Assembly: GCF_000424305.1 (NCBI RefSeq)
Contig: NZ_AUJQ01000005.1
Coordinates: forward strand, 184,973 to 248,972
From: Pseudobutyrivibrio ruminis AD2017
Lineage (GTDB): Bacteria > Bacillota > Clostridia > Lachnospirales > Lachnospiraceae
Direction of reading: 5' to 3'
DNA length: 64,000 nucleotides
Shown: piece by piece, positions 8,917 to 18,188 of the stretch
Position numbering within the stretch: the first letter of the stretch is position 1
How the letters are laid out: each line of letters begins with the position of its first letter
Position numbers and translations under genes: made by a program
Notes under the pieces: model-generated
Told to the model about the DNA's origin: nothing
Databases searched by the model: none
Seen by the model: only the letters and a program-made list of their open reading frames with translations

Positions 8917-11900
8917 ATGGGAAAAAACAGATGTAGAGTATGTGCGCTTATTGCATTAATATTTGCATTTGCTGTTTCGCCAGCTAATGCAAGCTTTGCT
9001 AAGGAAGCCACAGCTATAGAGGGGAAAGTAAACATTGGCGGAGGTTATGCTGCAACGAAACAGCTTGATAATATGGGCTACTATGCTCAAATTTATGATG
9101 CCAAAAATGGGCTTCCTACATCTGAGGCTAATTTCATTCTAGGAGCTTCAGATGGCTATATCTGGATTGGCGGATACAGTGGAATAATCAGATATGATGG
9201 CTCTTCCTTTGCCAGGTTCACTGACACAGAAGGGTTAACCAGTGGCAGAGGGCTTTTTGAGGACTCCCAAGGCAGAATATGGGTAGGAACAAATGATAAT
9301 GGAGTAGTGTATTTTAATACTTTTAGAGAACCTATTCATCTTACTACAGATATAGGGCTGCCTTCATCATCTATCCGTACATTTGCCGAGGATAAAGCAG
9401 GAAATGTCTTTATAGGTACCACTGAGGGAATAGCTTATGTTGATACAGAGGATAATCTGCTTAAGCTTGATGATGACAGAATTAATAGTGAACGAATCTT
9501 AAGGATGGATTCTGGCAGTGATGGCACTATTTATGGCTACACTAAAACAGGAGCTGTCTTTTCTATAAATGATTGTAAGCTTTCTTCTTATTTTGCATGG
9601 GGAGAATTGGGAGAGGGCGACATTTCTAATATTTACGCAGACAGACAAAATAACGGAAAAGTTTATATTGGTACCAAATCCGACAGATTGTACTATGGAA
9701 CCTACGGAGATGAATTGGCAGATATGGAGGAAATCTCTGTAGCTCCATTAAATACAATCAAGTGGATTATGTATGCCTGCAATAGAGTCTGGGTGGCATC
9801 TGAAAGCCAGTTTGGATATCTTGATACAGATGGCAGGTTTAATGTGATAGAGGATGTGCCCCTTGATAGCGGCATCGAAATGATGACAGCAGATTATCAA
9901 GGCAATATTTGGATTGCTTCTTCACGCCAAGGTGTTATGAAGCTGGTTGCAAATAATTTTAAAAATGTAACAGCATCAGCAGGAATAGATGATGTTGTAG
10001 TTAATTCCACATGTATTTACAAGGATTCATTGTATGTTGGAACAAATACAGGGCTTTTGTTCTTACAGGATAAAACGACTTTAGTGGAAACAGATTTAAC
10101 CAGATATATTGGTGACGCTAAGGTTAGGGATGTTGCAAAGGATTCAAATGGTAATCTGTGGATTTCTACCTTTACCAATAGGCTTGGGGTAGTTTGTCAA
10201 AAGGCTGATGGAACTATAGTAGAGTTTACAAGAGCTGAAGGATTGCCTAGCAACGAAGTAAGATGTACAGACGAAGCAGAGGATGGCACAATCGTAGTTG
10301 CCACCAATGGTGGAATGGCTGTTATTAAGGACTTTAAGGTGGTAAAAAGTATTGATAGCAGCTCTGGTATCAAAAATACAGTTTTCTTAGATTTGCAGGC
10401 TGGCAAAGAGGGTGAAGTTTATATTGCCACAGATGGCGATGGAATTTATGTGGTAAAGGGTGATTACATTACCCAAATTGGAAAAGAAGATGGCCTTACC
10501 AGTGATGTTATTAATAGAATCAAGTGGGACGAAAAGAGACAGCTTTATTGGATAATCACATCTAACAGCATTGAATATATGAAGGATGGCAAAATTACCC
10601 ATGTAAGCACATTCCCTTATAATAACAACGATAATATTTTCTATGACGATAATGATGGCTTGTGGGTATTGGCATCAAATGGTATTTATCTGGTTAAGGC
10701 AGAGGAAATGCTTAAGGATGATGTTAAGGATTACAAGCTGTTTACCCTTGCAAATGGTCTTACCAGTATGCCTATTCTATCAGAGTACAGCGATATAGAT
10801 GAGGATGGTAATCTATATATTTCTGGAATGACAGGGGTTTCTTTAGTCAATATCAATAAGTACATGAATAAGAATATTAATGTTAAGACTGGAGTTACTA
10901 GTATTTCCTGTGATGATGTTTTCATCGCTCCTGACTTAGAAGGAGTCTACACTATCCCTGCAGCTACAACACGTATACAGATTACCCCAGCAGTGCTGGA
11001 TTATTCCATGACCAATCCTCTTGTCAGGGTATATTTGGAAAACAGTGTGGATTCGGGCTTTACTGTCCATAAGGAAGATATATCAATGCTGGAATTCACC
11101 AGTATGAGATATGGCAATTACATACTCCACATCCAGGTTTTGGATGAGTCCACATCCGAGGTTCTTAGCGATGATACCTATCAAATAGTAAAGCAGCCAA
11201 CATTCTTCGAGCTTACAGTTGTAAGAGTTATTCTTTTAATTCTTCTTGCATTGTTTGCAGGTATTGTTGTTTGGCGTGTAATGACCTGGACCGTTATTCG
11301 TAGACAGTATATTGAGATTCAGCAGGCTAAGGATGAAGCAGTGCGTGCTAACAGCGCTAAGAGCCGTTTCCTTGCAAATATTTCTCATGAGATTCGTACC
11401 CCTATCAACACTATTATGGGTATGGACGAAATGATTCTCAGGGAGAATCCAGAAGGGGTTCCAAGGCCATATCTTATGAGTGTTATTAATAATGCCATGG
11501 ATATTCGTACAGCAGCTGAGTCTCTTCTTAGTCTTATAAATGAGATACTTGATATTTCAAAGATTGAATCTGGCAAGATGCATTTGGTTGAGCAGGACTA
11601 CGAGCCTGAGACCCAGCTTCGTGCAATCATTACCATGATTAGAGTCAGAAGCGAGCAGAAGAATTTAAGCTTTGATGTTAACATTGATGAGAATGTCCCA
11701 AAGGTTCTATATGGCGATGGAGGCAAGGTTAAGCAGATAGTATTAAATCTTCTAACTAATGCTGTTAAATATACTGAAAAGGGTGGCTTTACACTAACAG
11801 TTTTGGTTGAAAGTATTGTTGATGATATCTGCGATGTTAGAATATCAGTTAAAGATACAGGTATAGGTGTTAGAACCGAGGATTTGGAGAAGTTGTTTAC

Positions 11901-13152
11901 TGCATATGAGCGCTTAGATGAAAAGAAGAACAGCGGAATTCAAGGTACAGGCTTAGGACTTGATATCTCACGAAGATTTGCAGAGCTCATGGGCGGAAAG
12001 CTATGGTGCGAAAGTGTATACGGCGAAGGTTCAGAGTTTATATTTACCTTCAAACAAAAGATTACTGACCCTACTCCTATTGGCAAATTTAAGGAGAGAA
12101 TCGAGGAGGCTCCACCTGGATTCTACGCACCACAGTTTATAGCACCTAATGCAAGGATTCTTGTAGTAGACGACAATCCAATGAATCTAAATGTAATCAA
12201 AGGATTGCTAAAGCCTACTCAGATTAATATTACAACAGCAGCAAGTGGTGAAGAATGCCTAGCAATCCTTGAAAAAGAAAAGTTCCATATAGTGCTGTTA
12301 GATCACCTGATGCCGGGCATGGACGGTATTGAAACAATGGGCAAGATAAAGGCCTTGTATCCTAATCTTCCTGTATACGCCCTTACTGCAAATGCTATGC
12401 CTGATGCTGAGCAGTTCTACAAAACAAACGGCTTCTTAGGTTATATAGCAAAGCCTATTGATAGTAAATTCCTTGAGGCTACTATCATGAAGCATATTGG
12501 GAATAAAATTATCAAAAAGCCTGCAAGTGAGCAGGTTCAAAACGAACCTCAGGAATTGCCAGCGTACTTACAGTGGGTTAAGGAAGTAGATGCCATTGTG
12601 CTGGAGGATGGTATTAGAAACAGTGGTGGAATTGCTGTGTACGAGCATAGCTTAGTTGATTTCTACGATACTATCGATATGAATGCAGACACTATAGAAA
12701 AGGCTTTAAATGATAATGATATCAGGCTATACACTGTAAAGGTTCATGCCCTTAAATCTTCTGCAAGAATAGTAGGTGCCATGGAGCTGTCATCCTTAGC
12801 AGAGCAGCTAGAGGAAGCGGGCAAAAAGGAAGATTTAACCTTCATCAACAGCAATACACCTAAGCTTTTATCTGACTACAGAAGCTTTAAGGAAATCCTT
12901 TCAAGAGTTAAGACTGGTGAGGAAGCTTCTGATTCTGATGCAGCTAAGTCACCTATTGATGCTGACGAACTATCAAGCGCCTACGAAGTCTTGGCAGAGC
13001 TTGTATCACAGATGGATTACGACGGCGCCGAAATGGTAATTAAAGAGGTAATGTCATACAAGCTCCCCGACGCCGATGCAGCTAAGTTCAAGGATTTGCA
13101 AAAGTACCTAAAGCTCTTCGACTGGGATAAAATGGAAGAGATACTCGGCTAG
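8917..13152 (+). CDS. Hybrid sensor kinase with ligand-binding propeller (Reg_prop-Y_Y_Y-HisKA-HATPase-REC-Hpt)
   Basis: A 1411-residue protein. A signal peptide (~1-30) is followed by many two-component-regulator propeller repeats of the type [10 protein letters not shown]...DGYIWIGG (about 45-680), a Y_Y_Y-like beta-sandwich (~685-765), one membrane helix (~767-790), HisKA with SHEIRTP (His near 822), HATPase_c with [10 protein letters not shown] and GTGLGLDIS, a receiver (ILVVDDN near 1083, phospho-Asp of [11 protein letters not shown] near 1128) and an Hpt domain ([11 protein letters not shown], His near 1275). The extracellular layout resembles Bacteroidetes hybrid two-component sensors that recognise oligosaccharides, but an Hpt replaces the AraC output. 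The ligand is unknown. ATG 8917 is the first start after an in-frame stop; no good ribosome binding site is visible. Confidence 0.93.
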   Translation: MGKNRCRVCALIALIFAFAVSPANASFAKEATAIEGKVNIGGGYAATKQLDNMGYYAQIYDAKNGLPTSEANFILGASDGYIWIGGYSGIIRYDGSSFARFTDTEGLTSGRGLFEDSQGRIWVGTNDNGVVYFNTFREPIHLTTDIGLPSSSIRTFAEDKAGNVFIGTTEGIAYVDTEDNLLKLDDDRINSERILRMDSGSDGTIYGYTKTGAVFSINDCKLSSYFAWGELGEGDISNIYADRQNNGKVYIGTKSDRLYYGTYGDELADMEEISVAPLNTIKWIMYACNRVWVASESQFGYLDTDGRFNVIEDVPLDSGIEMMTADYQGNIWIASSRQGVMKLVANNFKNVTASAGIDDVVVNSTCIYKDSLYVGTNTGLLFLQDKTTLVETDLTRYIGDAKVRDVAKDSNGNLWISTFTNRLGVVCQKADGTIVEFTRAEGLPSNEVRCTDEAEDGTIVVATNGGMAVIKDFKVVKSIDSSSGIKNTVFLDLQAGKEGEVYIATDGDGIYVVKGDYITQIGKEDGLTSDVINRIKWDEKRQLYWIITSNSIEYMKDGKITHVSTFPYNNNDNIFYDDNDGLWVLASNGIYLVKAEEMLKDDVKDYKLFTLANGLTSMPILSEYSDIDEDGNLYISGMTGVSLVNINKYMNKNINVKTGVTSISCDDVFIAPDLEGVYTIPAATTRIQITPAVLDYSMTNPLVRVYLENSVDSGFTVHKEDISMLEFTSMRYGNYILHIQVLDESTSEVLSDDTYQIVKQPTFFELTVVRVILLILLALFAGIVVWRVMTWTVIRRQYIEIQQAKDEAVRANSAKSRFLANISHEIRTPINTIMGMDEMILRENPEGVPRPYLMSVINNAMDIRTAAESLLSLINEILDISKIESGKMHLVEQDYEPETQLRAIITMIRVRSEQKNLSFDVNIDENVPKVLYGDGGKVKQIVLNLLTNAVKYTEKGGFTLTVLVESIVDDICDVRISVKDTGIGVRTEDLEKLFTAYERLDEKKNSGIQGTGLGLDISRRFAELMGGKLWCESVYGEGSEFIFTFKQKITDPTPIGKFKERIEEAPPGFYAPQFIAPNARILVVDDNPMNLNVIKGLLKPTQINITTAASGEECLAILEKEKFHIVLLDHLMPGMDGIETMGKIKALYPNLPVYALTANAMPDAEQFYKTNGFLGYIAKPIDSKFLEATIMKHIGNKIIKKPASEQVQNEPQELPAYLQWVKEVDAIVLEDGIRNSGGIAVYEHSLVDFYDTIDMNADTIEKALNDNDIRLYTVKVHALKSSARIVGAMELSSLAEQLEEAGKKEDLTFINSNTPKLLSDYRSFKEILSRVKTGEEASDSDAAKSPIDADELSSAYEVLAELVSQMDYDGAEMVIKEVMSYKLPDADAAKFKDLQKYLKLFDWDKMEEILG

Positions 13153-13172
13153 TTTTATAATTAGCGCTAAGC

Positions 13173-13200
13173 AGCGCCCCACCTGTGCCGGTGGGGCGCT
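13173..13200 (+). terminator. GC-rich hairpin downstream of propeller kinase
   Basis: AGCGCCCCACC / GGTGGGGCGCT with a 6-nt loop, 20 bp after the stop. No T tract follows, so termination may be partial or Rho-assisted. A stable mRNA 3' end is the alternative. Confidence 0.65.
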
Positions 13201-13233
13201 ATTAAAATGCCCCTATTAAACTTGAGGATTTTT

Positions 13234-13242
13234 TGATATAAT
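13234..13242 (+). promoter_or_regulatory. Extended -10 promoter for ispF-cysS region
   Basis: TGATATAAT (extended -10 TGn followed by a perfect TATAAT at 13237-13242), about 51 bp before the ispF ATG. The -35 region is weak. Confidence 0.55.
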
Positions 13243-13292
13243 ACAGTAGTTTAATAGGCAATAAATTAGTTTTATATAGATTAGGAGGCAGC

Positions 13293-13835
13293 ATGAGAAT
13301 AGGTACAGGTTATGATGTACATAAGCTTGTGGAAGGCCGAGATTTGATTATAGGTGGTGTGAAGATTGAGCATACACTTGGGTTACTTGGTCATTCTGAT
13401 GCGGATGTACTTTTACATGCAATAGCGGATGCTGTGCTTGGTGCAGCAGGATTAAAGGATATAGGGGCTCATTTCCCAGATACAGACCCTAAATACAAGG
13501 GCGCTGATTCCATGAAGCTTTTGGAACAGGTTAGAGAGCTTGTTATGGATGAAGGTTATGTGGTAGGCAATGTAGATGCTACAGTTATAGCCCAGGCTCC
13601 AAAGCTTCGCCCTTATATAGAAAAGATGGAAGAAAACGTAGCCAAGTGTCTTGGGATTGATGTAAGTCAGGTTAACATTAAGGCTACTACCGAGGAACAC
13701 TTAGGCTTTACAGGCCGCGAGGAGGGCATTAGCTCCCAGGCAGTCTGTTTGCTTTACGAGTTTTATGACGGTAGCAACGTAGTATTTGATAGCGGCCGTA
13801 GCTGTGAAGGCTGTCCCGGCTGCGCCCGTAAATAA
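13293..13835 (+). CDS. ispF: 2-C-methyl-D-erythritol 2,4-cyclodiphosphate synthase with Cys-rich tail
   Basis: Catalyses cyclisation of CDP-methylerythritol 2-phosphate to MEcPP with release of CMP in the MEP isoprenoid pathway. Metal ligands appear in GYDVHKL (Asp/His near 8-10) and [13 protein letters not shown] (His near 42). The [13 protein letters not shown] segment is the usual C-terminal region. At 180 residues it is about 20 longer than typical IspF: an extra tail runs from FYDGSNV and ends [11 protein letters not shown], with three closely spaced cysteines. The tail is in frame and supported by the DNA. Start ATG 13293 has AGGAGG just upstream. It precedes cysS in the conserved isp-cysS-mrnC-rlmB-sigH neighbourhood. 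Confidence 0.96.
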   Translation: MRIGTGYDVHKLVEGRDLIIGGVKIEHTLGLLGHSDADVLLHAIADAVLGAAGLKDIGAHFPDTDPKYKGADSMKLLEQVRELVMDEGYVVGNVDATVIAQAPKLRPYIEKMEENVAKCLGIDVSQVNIKATTEEHLGFTGREEGISSQAVCLLYEFYDGSNVVFDSGRSCEGCPGCARK

Positions 13836-13862
13836 ATTATATAAGGTTATTAAGTGAGCAGA

Positions 13863-13935
13863 TTATAGGGTTTTTAAATATGTTTTTCGCAGAGCGCAAG
13901 CGTGTCGTTGAATAATATATTTAAAAACCCTATAA
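13863..13935 (+). repeat. Long hairpin element A (ispF-cysS gap)
   Basis: A perfect 19-bp inverted repeat (13863-13881 with 13917-13935) encloses a 35-nt loop that contains GAGCGCAAGCGTGTCG from 13892. It lies 30 bp before the cysS start, with no T tract, so it is not a simple terminator. The loop core recurs in element C and, in weaker form, in B, D and E, while the stems are unrelated. Probably a structured RNA in the cysS leader or an intergenic processing site. It lacks the features of a T-box (no specifier-loop or antiterminator consensus seen). Confidence 0.75.
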
Positions 13936-13964
13936 GATGCGGACTAAAGGAATGGAGAATAACA

Positions 13965-15392
13965 ATGGCAAATAAATTTACATTTTACAATACTTTAGAC
14001 AGACAGGTTGAGGAGTTTCACTCTAGAGAAGAGGGAAAGGTTAGCATGTACACATGCGGCCCTACAGTATATCATTTCGCACACATAGGAAATATCCGTA
14101 CATACATCATGCAGGACGTTTTACTTAAGTCTTTGGAATATGCAGGCTACGAGGTAAAGCGTGTTATGAACATCACTGATGTAGGACATCTTTCTTCAGA
14201 TGCAGATACAGGTGAGGATAAGATGGTTGCTGGCGCAAAGCGTGAGCACAAGACAGTTATGGAGATTGCAAAGTTCTATACAGATGCATTCTTCAAGGAT
14301 TTTGATGCAGTTGGAAATAAGCGCCCAGATGTGGTTGAGCCTGCAACTAACTGTATACCAGAGTTTATTCACATGGTAGAGGTTCTTCTTGAGAAGGGCT
14401 ATGCTTACGTTGCTGGAGGTAATGTATATTTTGATACTAGCAAGCTTGATGATTATTATGTATTTTCATCATCAGTCGAAAAGGAAGCACTTGAAGTAGG
14501 TGTTCGTGATGATGTAGAAGAGGACGTTAACAAAAAGAACAAGACTGATTTTGTCCTTTGGTTTACAAAGTCTAAGTTTGAAGACCAGGCTCTTAAGTGG
14601 GATAGCCCATGGGGGGTTGGTTACCCAGGATGGCATATTGAGTGCTCATGTATTTCAATGAAGCACTTAGGAGAATACATTGATATTCACTGCGGTGGTG
14701 TAGATAATATCTTCCCACATCACACAAATGAAATCGCACAGTCAGAGGCTTACCTTGGCCATGAGTGGTGCAAGTACTGGTTCCACAGCAACCATCTTAA
14801 CGACCAGTCAGGTAAGATGTCAAAGTCAAAGGGCGCAATCCTTACTGTTTCTGTTCTTCAGGAAAAGGGATACGACCCACTAGTTTATAGATTTTTCTGC
14901 TTACAGTCGCATTATCGTAAGCCACTTGTATTTTCTTACGACAATTTGGACAATGCAGCACAGGCATACAACAAGCTTATTAAGCGTGTGGCAGAGCTTA
15001 AGGCTGAAGGTGCAGTTGATGAGACAGTTAAGGCTGATTACGAAGCAAAGTTCTTAGAGGCAGTTTCTAACGACCTTAACACATCTATGGCTGTGACTAT
15101 CCTTTATGATGCATTAAAGGCAGACACAAATGACGCTACAAAGCTTGCTTTAGTAGAAAGCTTTGATAAGGTGCTTTCACTTGATTTAGTTGGTCATGCA
15201 AAGGCACTTGCTGATGCTACATCATCAGTAGATGCTGAGCTTGAAGCATATATTAACGACGCTATCGCTCGCCGTGCAGCAGCTAAGAAGGCAAAGGATT
15301 TTGCTACAGCTGATGCAATCCGTGATGAGCTTTTAGCCAAAGGTGTTGAAATCAAAGATACTCGTGAGGGAGTAGTATGGCATTTGGTTTAA
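13965..15392 (+). CDS. cysS: Cysteinyl-tRNA synthetase
   Basis: Class I aminoacyl-tRNA synthetase that charges tRNA-Cys, 475 residues, normal length. It shows the HIGH-type motif as HIGNIRTY near 38, the zinc-binding CGPTVY cysteine near 29 together with CSCISMKHLG and HHTNE, and KMSKSKG near 283. GGAGA at 13954-13958 fixes ATG 13965; the longer in-frame start at 13902 would lie inside the loop of hairpin element A and is rejected. The 3' end overlaps mrnC by 16 nt, implying translational coupling. Confidence 0.97.
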   Translation: MANKFTFYNTLDRQVEEFHSREEGKVSMYTCGPTVYHFAHIGNIRTYIMQDVLLKSLEYAGYEVKRVMNITDVGHLSSDADTGEDKMVAGAKREHKTVMEIAKFYTDAFFKDFDAVGNKRPDVVEPATNCIPEFIHMVEVLLEKGYAYVAGGNVYFDTSKLDDYYVFSSSVEKEALEVGVRDDVEEDVNKKNKTDFVLWFTKSKFEDQALKWDSPWGVGYPGWHIECSCISMKHLGEYIDIHCGGVDNIFPHHTNEIAQSEAYLGHEWCKYWFHSNHLNDQSGKMSKSKGAILTVSVLQEKGYDPLVYRFFCLQSHYRKPLVFSYDNLDNAAQAYNKLIKRVAELKAEGAVDETVKADYEAKFLEAVSNDLNTSMAVTILYDALKADTNDATKLALVESFDKVLSLDLVGHAKALADATSSVDAELEAYINDAIARRAAAKKAKDFATADAIRDELLAKGVEIKDTREGVVWHLV

Positions 15393-15817
15393 ATGAATAT
15401 TTGAACGACAAATTTAATATTGAGGCAAAGGATATTCGTACATATTCGCCACTTACCTTAGCGTACATTGGCGATTCTATCTATGATTTGGTTATTCGCT
15501 CAATACTTGTAAACAAGGGCAACACCCCTGTAAACAAGCTCCACCAGAGAGCTAGCCAGGTAGTTAAGGCTCAGACACAGGCTGCCATGATTTTGGCGCT
15601 TATGGACGAGCTTACTGATGAGGAAAAGGATTGGTATCGACGAGGCCGCAATTCCAAGCCTCATACCAAGGCCAAAAACGCTAGTACCATGGACTATCTG
15701 GAGGCCACAGGCTTCGAAGCCGTAATGGGATATCTCTACCTAACCGGCGACATGGACCGTATATGCGAATTAGTTAATCGTGGAATCGAACTGATAGGTC
15801 TCGATATTTTGGATTAG
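15377..15817 (+). CDS. mrnC: Mini-ribonuclease III
   Basis: A 146-residue RNase III catalytic domain without a dsRNA-binding domain, as in Bacillus MrnC, which matures 23S rRNA ends. The signature appears in LAYIGDSIYDLVIR (catalytic acidic residues) and in the C-terminal DYLEATGFEAVMGYLYL helix with the second acidic set. Its ATG lies within the last 16 nt of cysS, with AGGGAG upstream. The cysS-mrnC-rlmB order matches Firmicutes. Confidence 0.95.
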   Translation: MAFGLNEYLNDKFNIEAKDIRTYSPLTLAYIGDSIYDLVIRSILVNKGNTPVNKLHQRASQVVKAQTQAAMILALMDELTDEEKDWYRRGRNSKPHTKAKNASTMDYLEATGFEAVMGYLYLTGDMDRICELVNRGIELIGLDILD

Positions 15818-15848
15818 TAACTATAGTAAGTTTATTTAGAAAGAGTAA

Positions 15849-15978
15849 GGCAGTTTCAATAAATTACAGGACAGTATTCAGATAACAATGTATTAGATTT
15901 CTGAATGAGACATAAGTCGAATGAAGAATTCTAATTATTGTTAGCATAGAATACTGTATAAATACTTGGATAACTGCC
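15849..15978 (+). repeat. Long interrupted hairpin element B (mrnC-rlmB gap)
   Basis: Four nested complementary blocks: GGCAGTT/AACTGCC (15849-15855 with 15972-15978), ACAGTATTC/GAATACTGT (15871-15879 with 15949-15957), ACAAT/ATTGT (15885-15889 with 15937-15941) and ATTAGA/TCTAAT (15892-15897 with 15930-15935). The ~32-nt apical loop holds GAGACATAAGTCGAATG from 15907, closely like the minus-strand loop of element E. The structure ends 12 nt before the rlmB ATG and could affect its translation or mark an RNA cleavage site. Confidence 0.7.
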
Positions 15979-15990
15979 GTAGGTTTTAGA

Positions 15991-16740
15991 ATGGAAGAAA
16001 GTAGAATTGTAGAAGGTCGTAATGCAGTATTAGAGGCCTTCAGAAGTGGAAAGACAATTGACAAGCTGTTTGTTTTGGAAGGTTGCAAGGACGGCCCAAT
16101 CCAGACAATTCTTAGAGAAGCTAAAAAGAGCAAGGATACAGTTATAAGCTTCGTTAAGAAGGAACGCTTAGACCAGCTTTCAGAAACAGGAAAGCATCAG
16201 GGCGTTCTAGCTTATGCTGCAAGCTACGATTATGTTGAGCTTGATGAAATCATGGCTCGTGCCAAGGAAAAGGGTGAAGCTCCATTCCTTATTATCTTAG
16301 ACAATATCGAGGATCCACATAACCTTGGTGCAATCATTCGTACTGCAAATCAGGTTGGCGCTCACGGTGTTGTTATTCCAAAGCACAGAGCAGTTGGCCT
16401 TACAGCTACAGTAGCAAAGGCATCGGCAGGAGCTATCAACTATACTCCAGTTGCAAAGGTTACAAACATTTCTAAGACTATGGAAGAGCTTAAAGAGCAG
16501 GGCATGTGGTTTGTATGCGCTGATATGGGTGGCACTACAATGTACGACCTTAATCTTACTGGCTCTATTGGTCTTGTAATTGGTAACGAAGGCCATGGTG
16601 TTTCTGATTTAGTAAAGAAGAACTGTGACATGGTAGCATCTATTCCTATGTATGGTGATATCGATTCACTTAACGCATCTGTTGCATGTGGTGTTTTAGC
16701 ATACGAGGTTGTTAGACAAAGAATAAATAGTGCTAAGTAG
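15991..16740 (+). CDS. rlmB: 23S rRNA (guanosine-2'-O-)-methyltransferase (TrmH/SpoU family)
   Basis: SAM-dependent SPOUT methyltransferase acting on 23S rRNA (G2251 in E. coli numbering), 249 residues. The N-terminal substrate-binding domain includes IVEGRNAVLEAFRSG. The C-terminal SpoU motifs are DPHNLGAIIRTA (motif 1, near 110), LVIGNEGHGVS (motif 2, near 195) and SLNASVACGVLAYE (motif 3, near 225), which form the trefoil knot. The close homologue YacO/TrmH in Bacillus occupies the same position between mrnC and sigH. The ribosome binding site is weak and the leader is highly structured. Confidence 0.94.
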   Translation: MEESRIVEGRNAVLEAFRSGKTIDKLFVLEGCKDGPIQTILREAKKSKDTVISFVKKERLDQLSETGKHQGVLAYAASYDYVELDEIMARAKEKGEAPFLIILDNIEDPHNLGAIIRTANQVGAHGVVIPKHRAVGLTATVAKASAGAINYTPVAKVTNISKTMEELKEQGMWFVCADMGGTTMYDLNLTGSIGLVIGNEGHGVSDLVKKNCDMVASIPMYGDIDSLNASVACGVLAYEVVRQRINSAK

Positions 16741-16748
16741 AGGATTCT

Positions 16749-17336
16749 ATGGATTCAAATTTACAGTATTTGGATTATTCAGATGAAGAATTAGTAAAAA
16801 AGTATCAGGATGGCGATCAAGCCATCCTTAACTTTATTTGCGAAAAATATAAGCCATTGGTTTTGAAAAATTCCAAGAAATATTTCCTTGTTGGCGGAGA
16901 AAATGAAGATTTAATCCAAGAAGGAATGATTGGACTTTTTAGTGCTATAGGTGACTATGATACCTCCTCTGAGGTAACCTTTTTCCATTTTGCCCAAATG
17001 TGTATTGACAGGCAGATGATTAAGGCTATAGAGGCTAGCAATAGAAAAAAGCATTCACCACTGAATGCTTATGTTTCCTTGTATGATGAGGGCGGAGAGG
17101 AGCTGGAAGAACCAATATATTTAGCTGATGATCCTGCCAAAATAGTTATTGAAGCAGAAGAGAACATGGATTTAATCGACAGATTAAAGCAGGCTCTTTC
17201 CAAGATGGAAAATCAGGTATTCGACCTATATATGCAGGATTTGGACTATAAAGAAATAGCCCTAAGGCTTGGAAAAACAGAAAAATCTATAGATAATACT
17301 TTGACTCGTATTAAAGCAAAAGCCAAAAATCTGTAG
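16749..17336 (+). CDS. sigH: RNA polymerase sigma-70 family factor, SigH type
   Basis: A 195-residue sigma factor with region 2 (EDLIQEGMIGLFSAIGDYD, then FFHFAQMCIDRQMIKAI) and region 4 (LDYKEIALRLGKTEKSIDNTLTRIKAKA, a helix-turn-helix). Position directly after rlmB matches Bacillus sigH, which controls early stationary-phase and sporulation genes. The yacP (NYN nuclease) gene usually between rlmB and sigH is absent here. The gap to rlmB is 8 bp. Butyrivibrio-type organisms are described as non-sporulating, so the regulon may be different (inference). Its stop faces the aroD stop with 5 bp between. Confidence 0.9.
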   Translation: MDSNLQYLDYSDEELVKKYQDGDQAILNFICEKYKPLVLKNSKKYFLVGGENEDLIQEGMIGLFSAIGDYDTSSEVTFFHFAQMCIDRQMIKAIEASNRKKHSPLNAYVSLYDEGGEELEEPIYLADDPAKIVIEAEENMDLIDRLKQALSKMENQVFDLYMQDLDYKEIALRLGKTEKSIDNTLTRIKAKAKNL

Positions 17337-17341
17337 TATGC

Positions 17342-18106
17342 CTATTTTATTGAATTGTGAATTATATTAAGCACCTGGTTTAGTTCGTTAGCGTTTATCT
17401 GGCCAGGAGCAGAGGCTTTTTCAATAGCTCCAAATGTAATTGCAGAGCCGAAGGCTTCCCCGCTTAATCTGCTTATAAGCCCAGTTGATGCCATTGACAT
17501 GGTAACTACTGGCTGGTGGGCGTAATTACTTACCATTTCTTCTGTGGCAAAAAGGAGAGTTATAACATCCTTTTGGCTGTTTGGCATAACAGCTATTTTT
17601 AAAATATCAGCGCCAAGGTCTTGCATTTTGCAAAGGCGCTTAATTATCTCATCCTTATCAGGAGTTTTTTCAAAATCGTGATTAGACACAATAACTTTAA
17701 TATCATTTGAATGGGCGTTAAAAAGAATATCCTTTACCACGTCATCACCAGTGAAAAGCTCCACATCGATTAGGTCGATGAGCTTTGTAGCAATAACCTC
17801 ATTGCTAAGCCTTGCGTAGGCTTCTTTATGGATAGATTTCTCCCCACCTTCTGTAGCTGTACGGAAAGTAAATAAAATAGGTGTGTTGTCTAAAATGTTA
17901 CGTAATTCTTCTAGAACAGCTTTTACCTTTTCAAATTCAAAAACATCATCAAACCAATCAGCTCGCCATTCAACTATATCGCAAGGAACATCTTTTAGCT
18001 TCTTAGCTGATGCTATAATTTCATCCTTTGTGGTGGCTACTATAGGAACACAAATCTTTGGTATACCTTCACCTATATTTACGTTTTTTACTGTTACAGT
18101 ATTCAT
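17342..18106 (-). CDS. aroD: 3-dehydroquinate dehydratase, type I
   Basis: Converts 3-dehydroquinate to 3-dehydroshikimate in the shikimate pathway via a Schiff-base mechanism, 254 residues. Key motifs are EWRADWF near 46, IVSNHDF (catalytic His near 143) and DILKIAVMP (Schiff-base Lys near 170), with the C-terminal SGEAFGSAITFGAIEKASAPGQI. It is divergent from aroK across an 82-bp gap, so both could share a regulatory region. Confidence 0.96.
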   Translation of the reverse strand: MNTVTVKNVNIGEGIPKICVPIVATTKDEIIASAKKLKDVPCDIVEWRADWFDDVFEFEKVKAVLEELRNILDNTPILFTFRTATEGGEKSIHKEAYARLSNEVIATKLIDLIDVELFTGDDVVKDILFNAHSNDIKVIVSNHDFEKTPDKDEIIKRLCKMQDLGADILKIAVMPNSQKDVITLLFATEEMVSNYAHQPVVTMSMASTGLISRLSGEAFGSAITFGAIEKASAPGQINANELNQVLNIIHNSIK

Positions 18107-18188
18107 AACTTAATTCCCTTCAATTTATAAGTGTCATTTATTATCAAATAGTGTATCATAATCATCAAAAGAGCAAAAGGAGAATGCT

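Noticed and set aside
13835..13965. T-box riboswitch upstream of cysS
   Set aside because: The leader has a long simple hairpin but no T-box sequence, specifier loop or competing terminator/antiterminator with a T tract.
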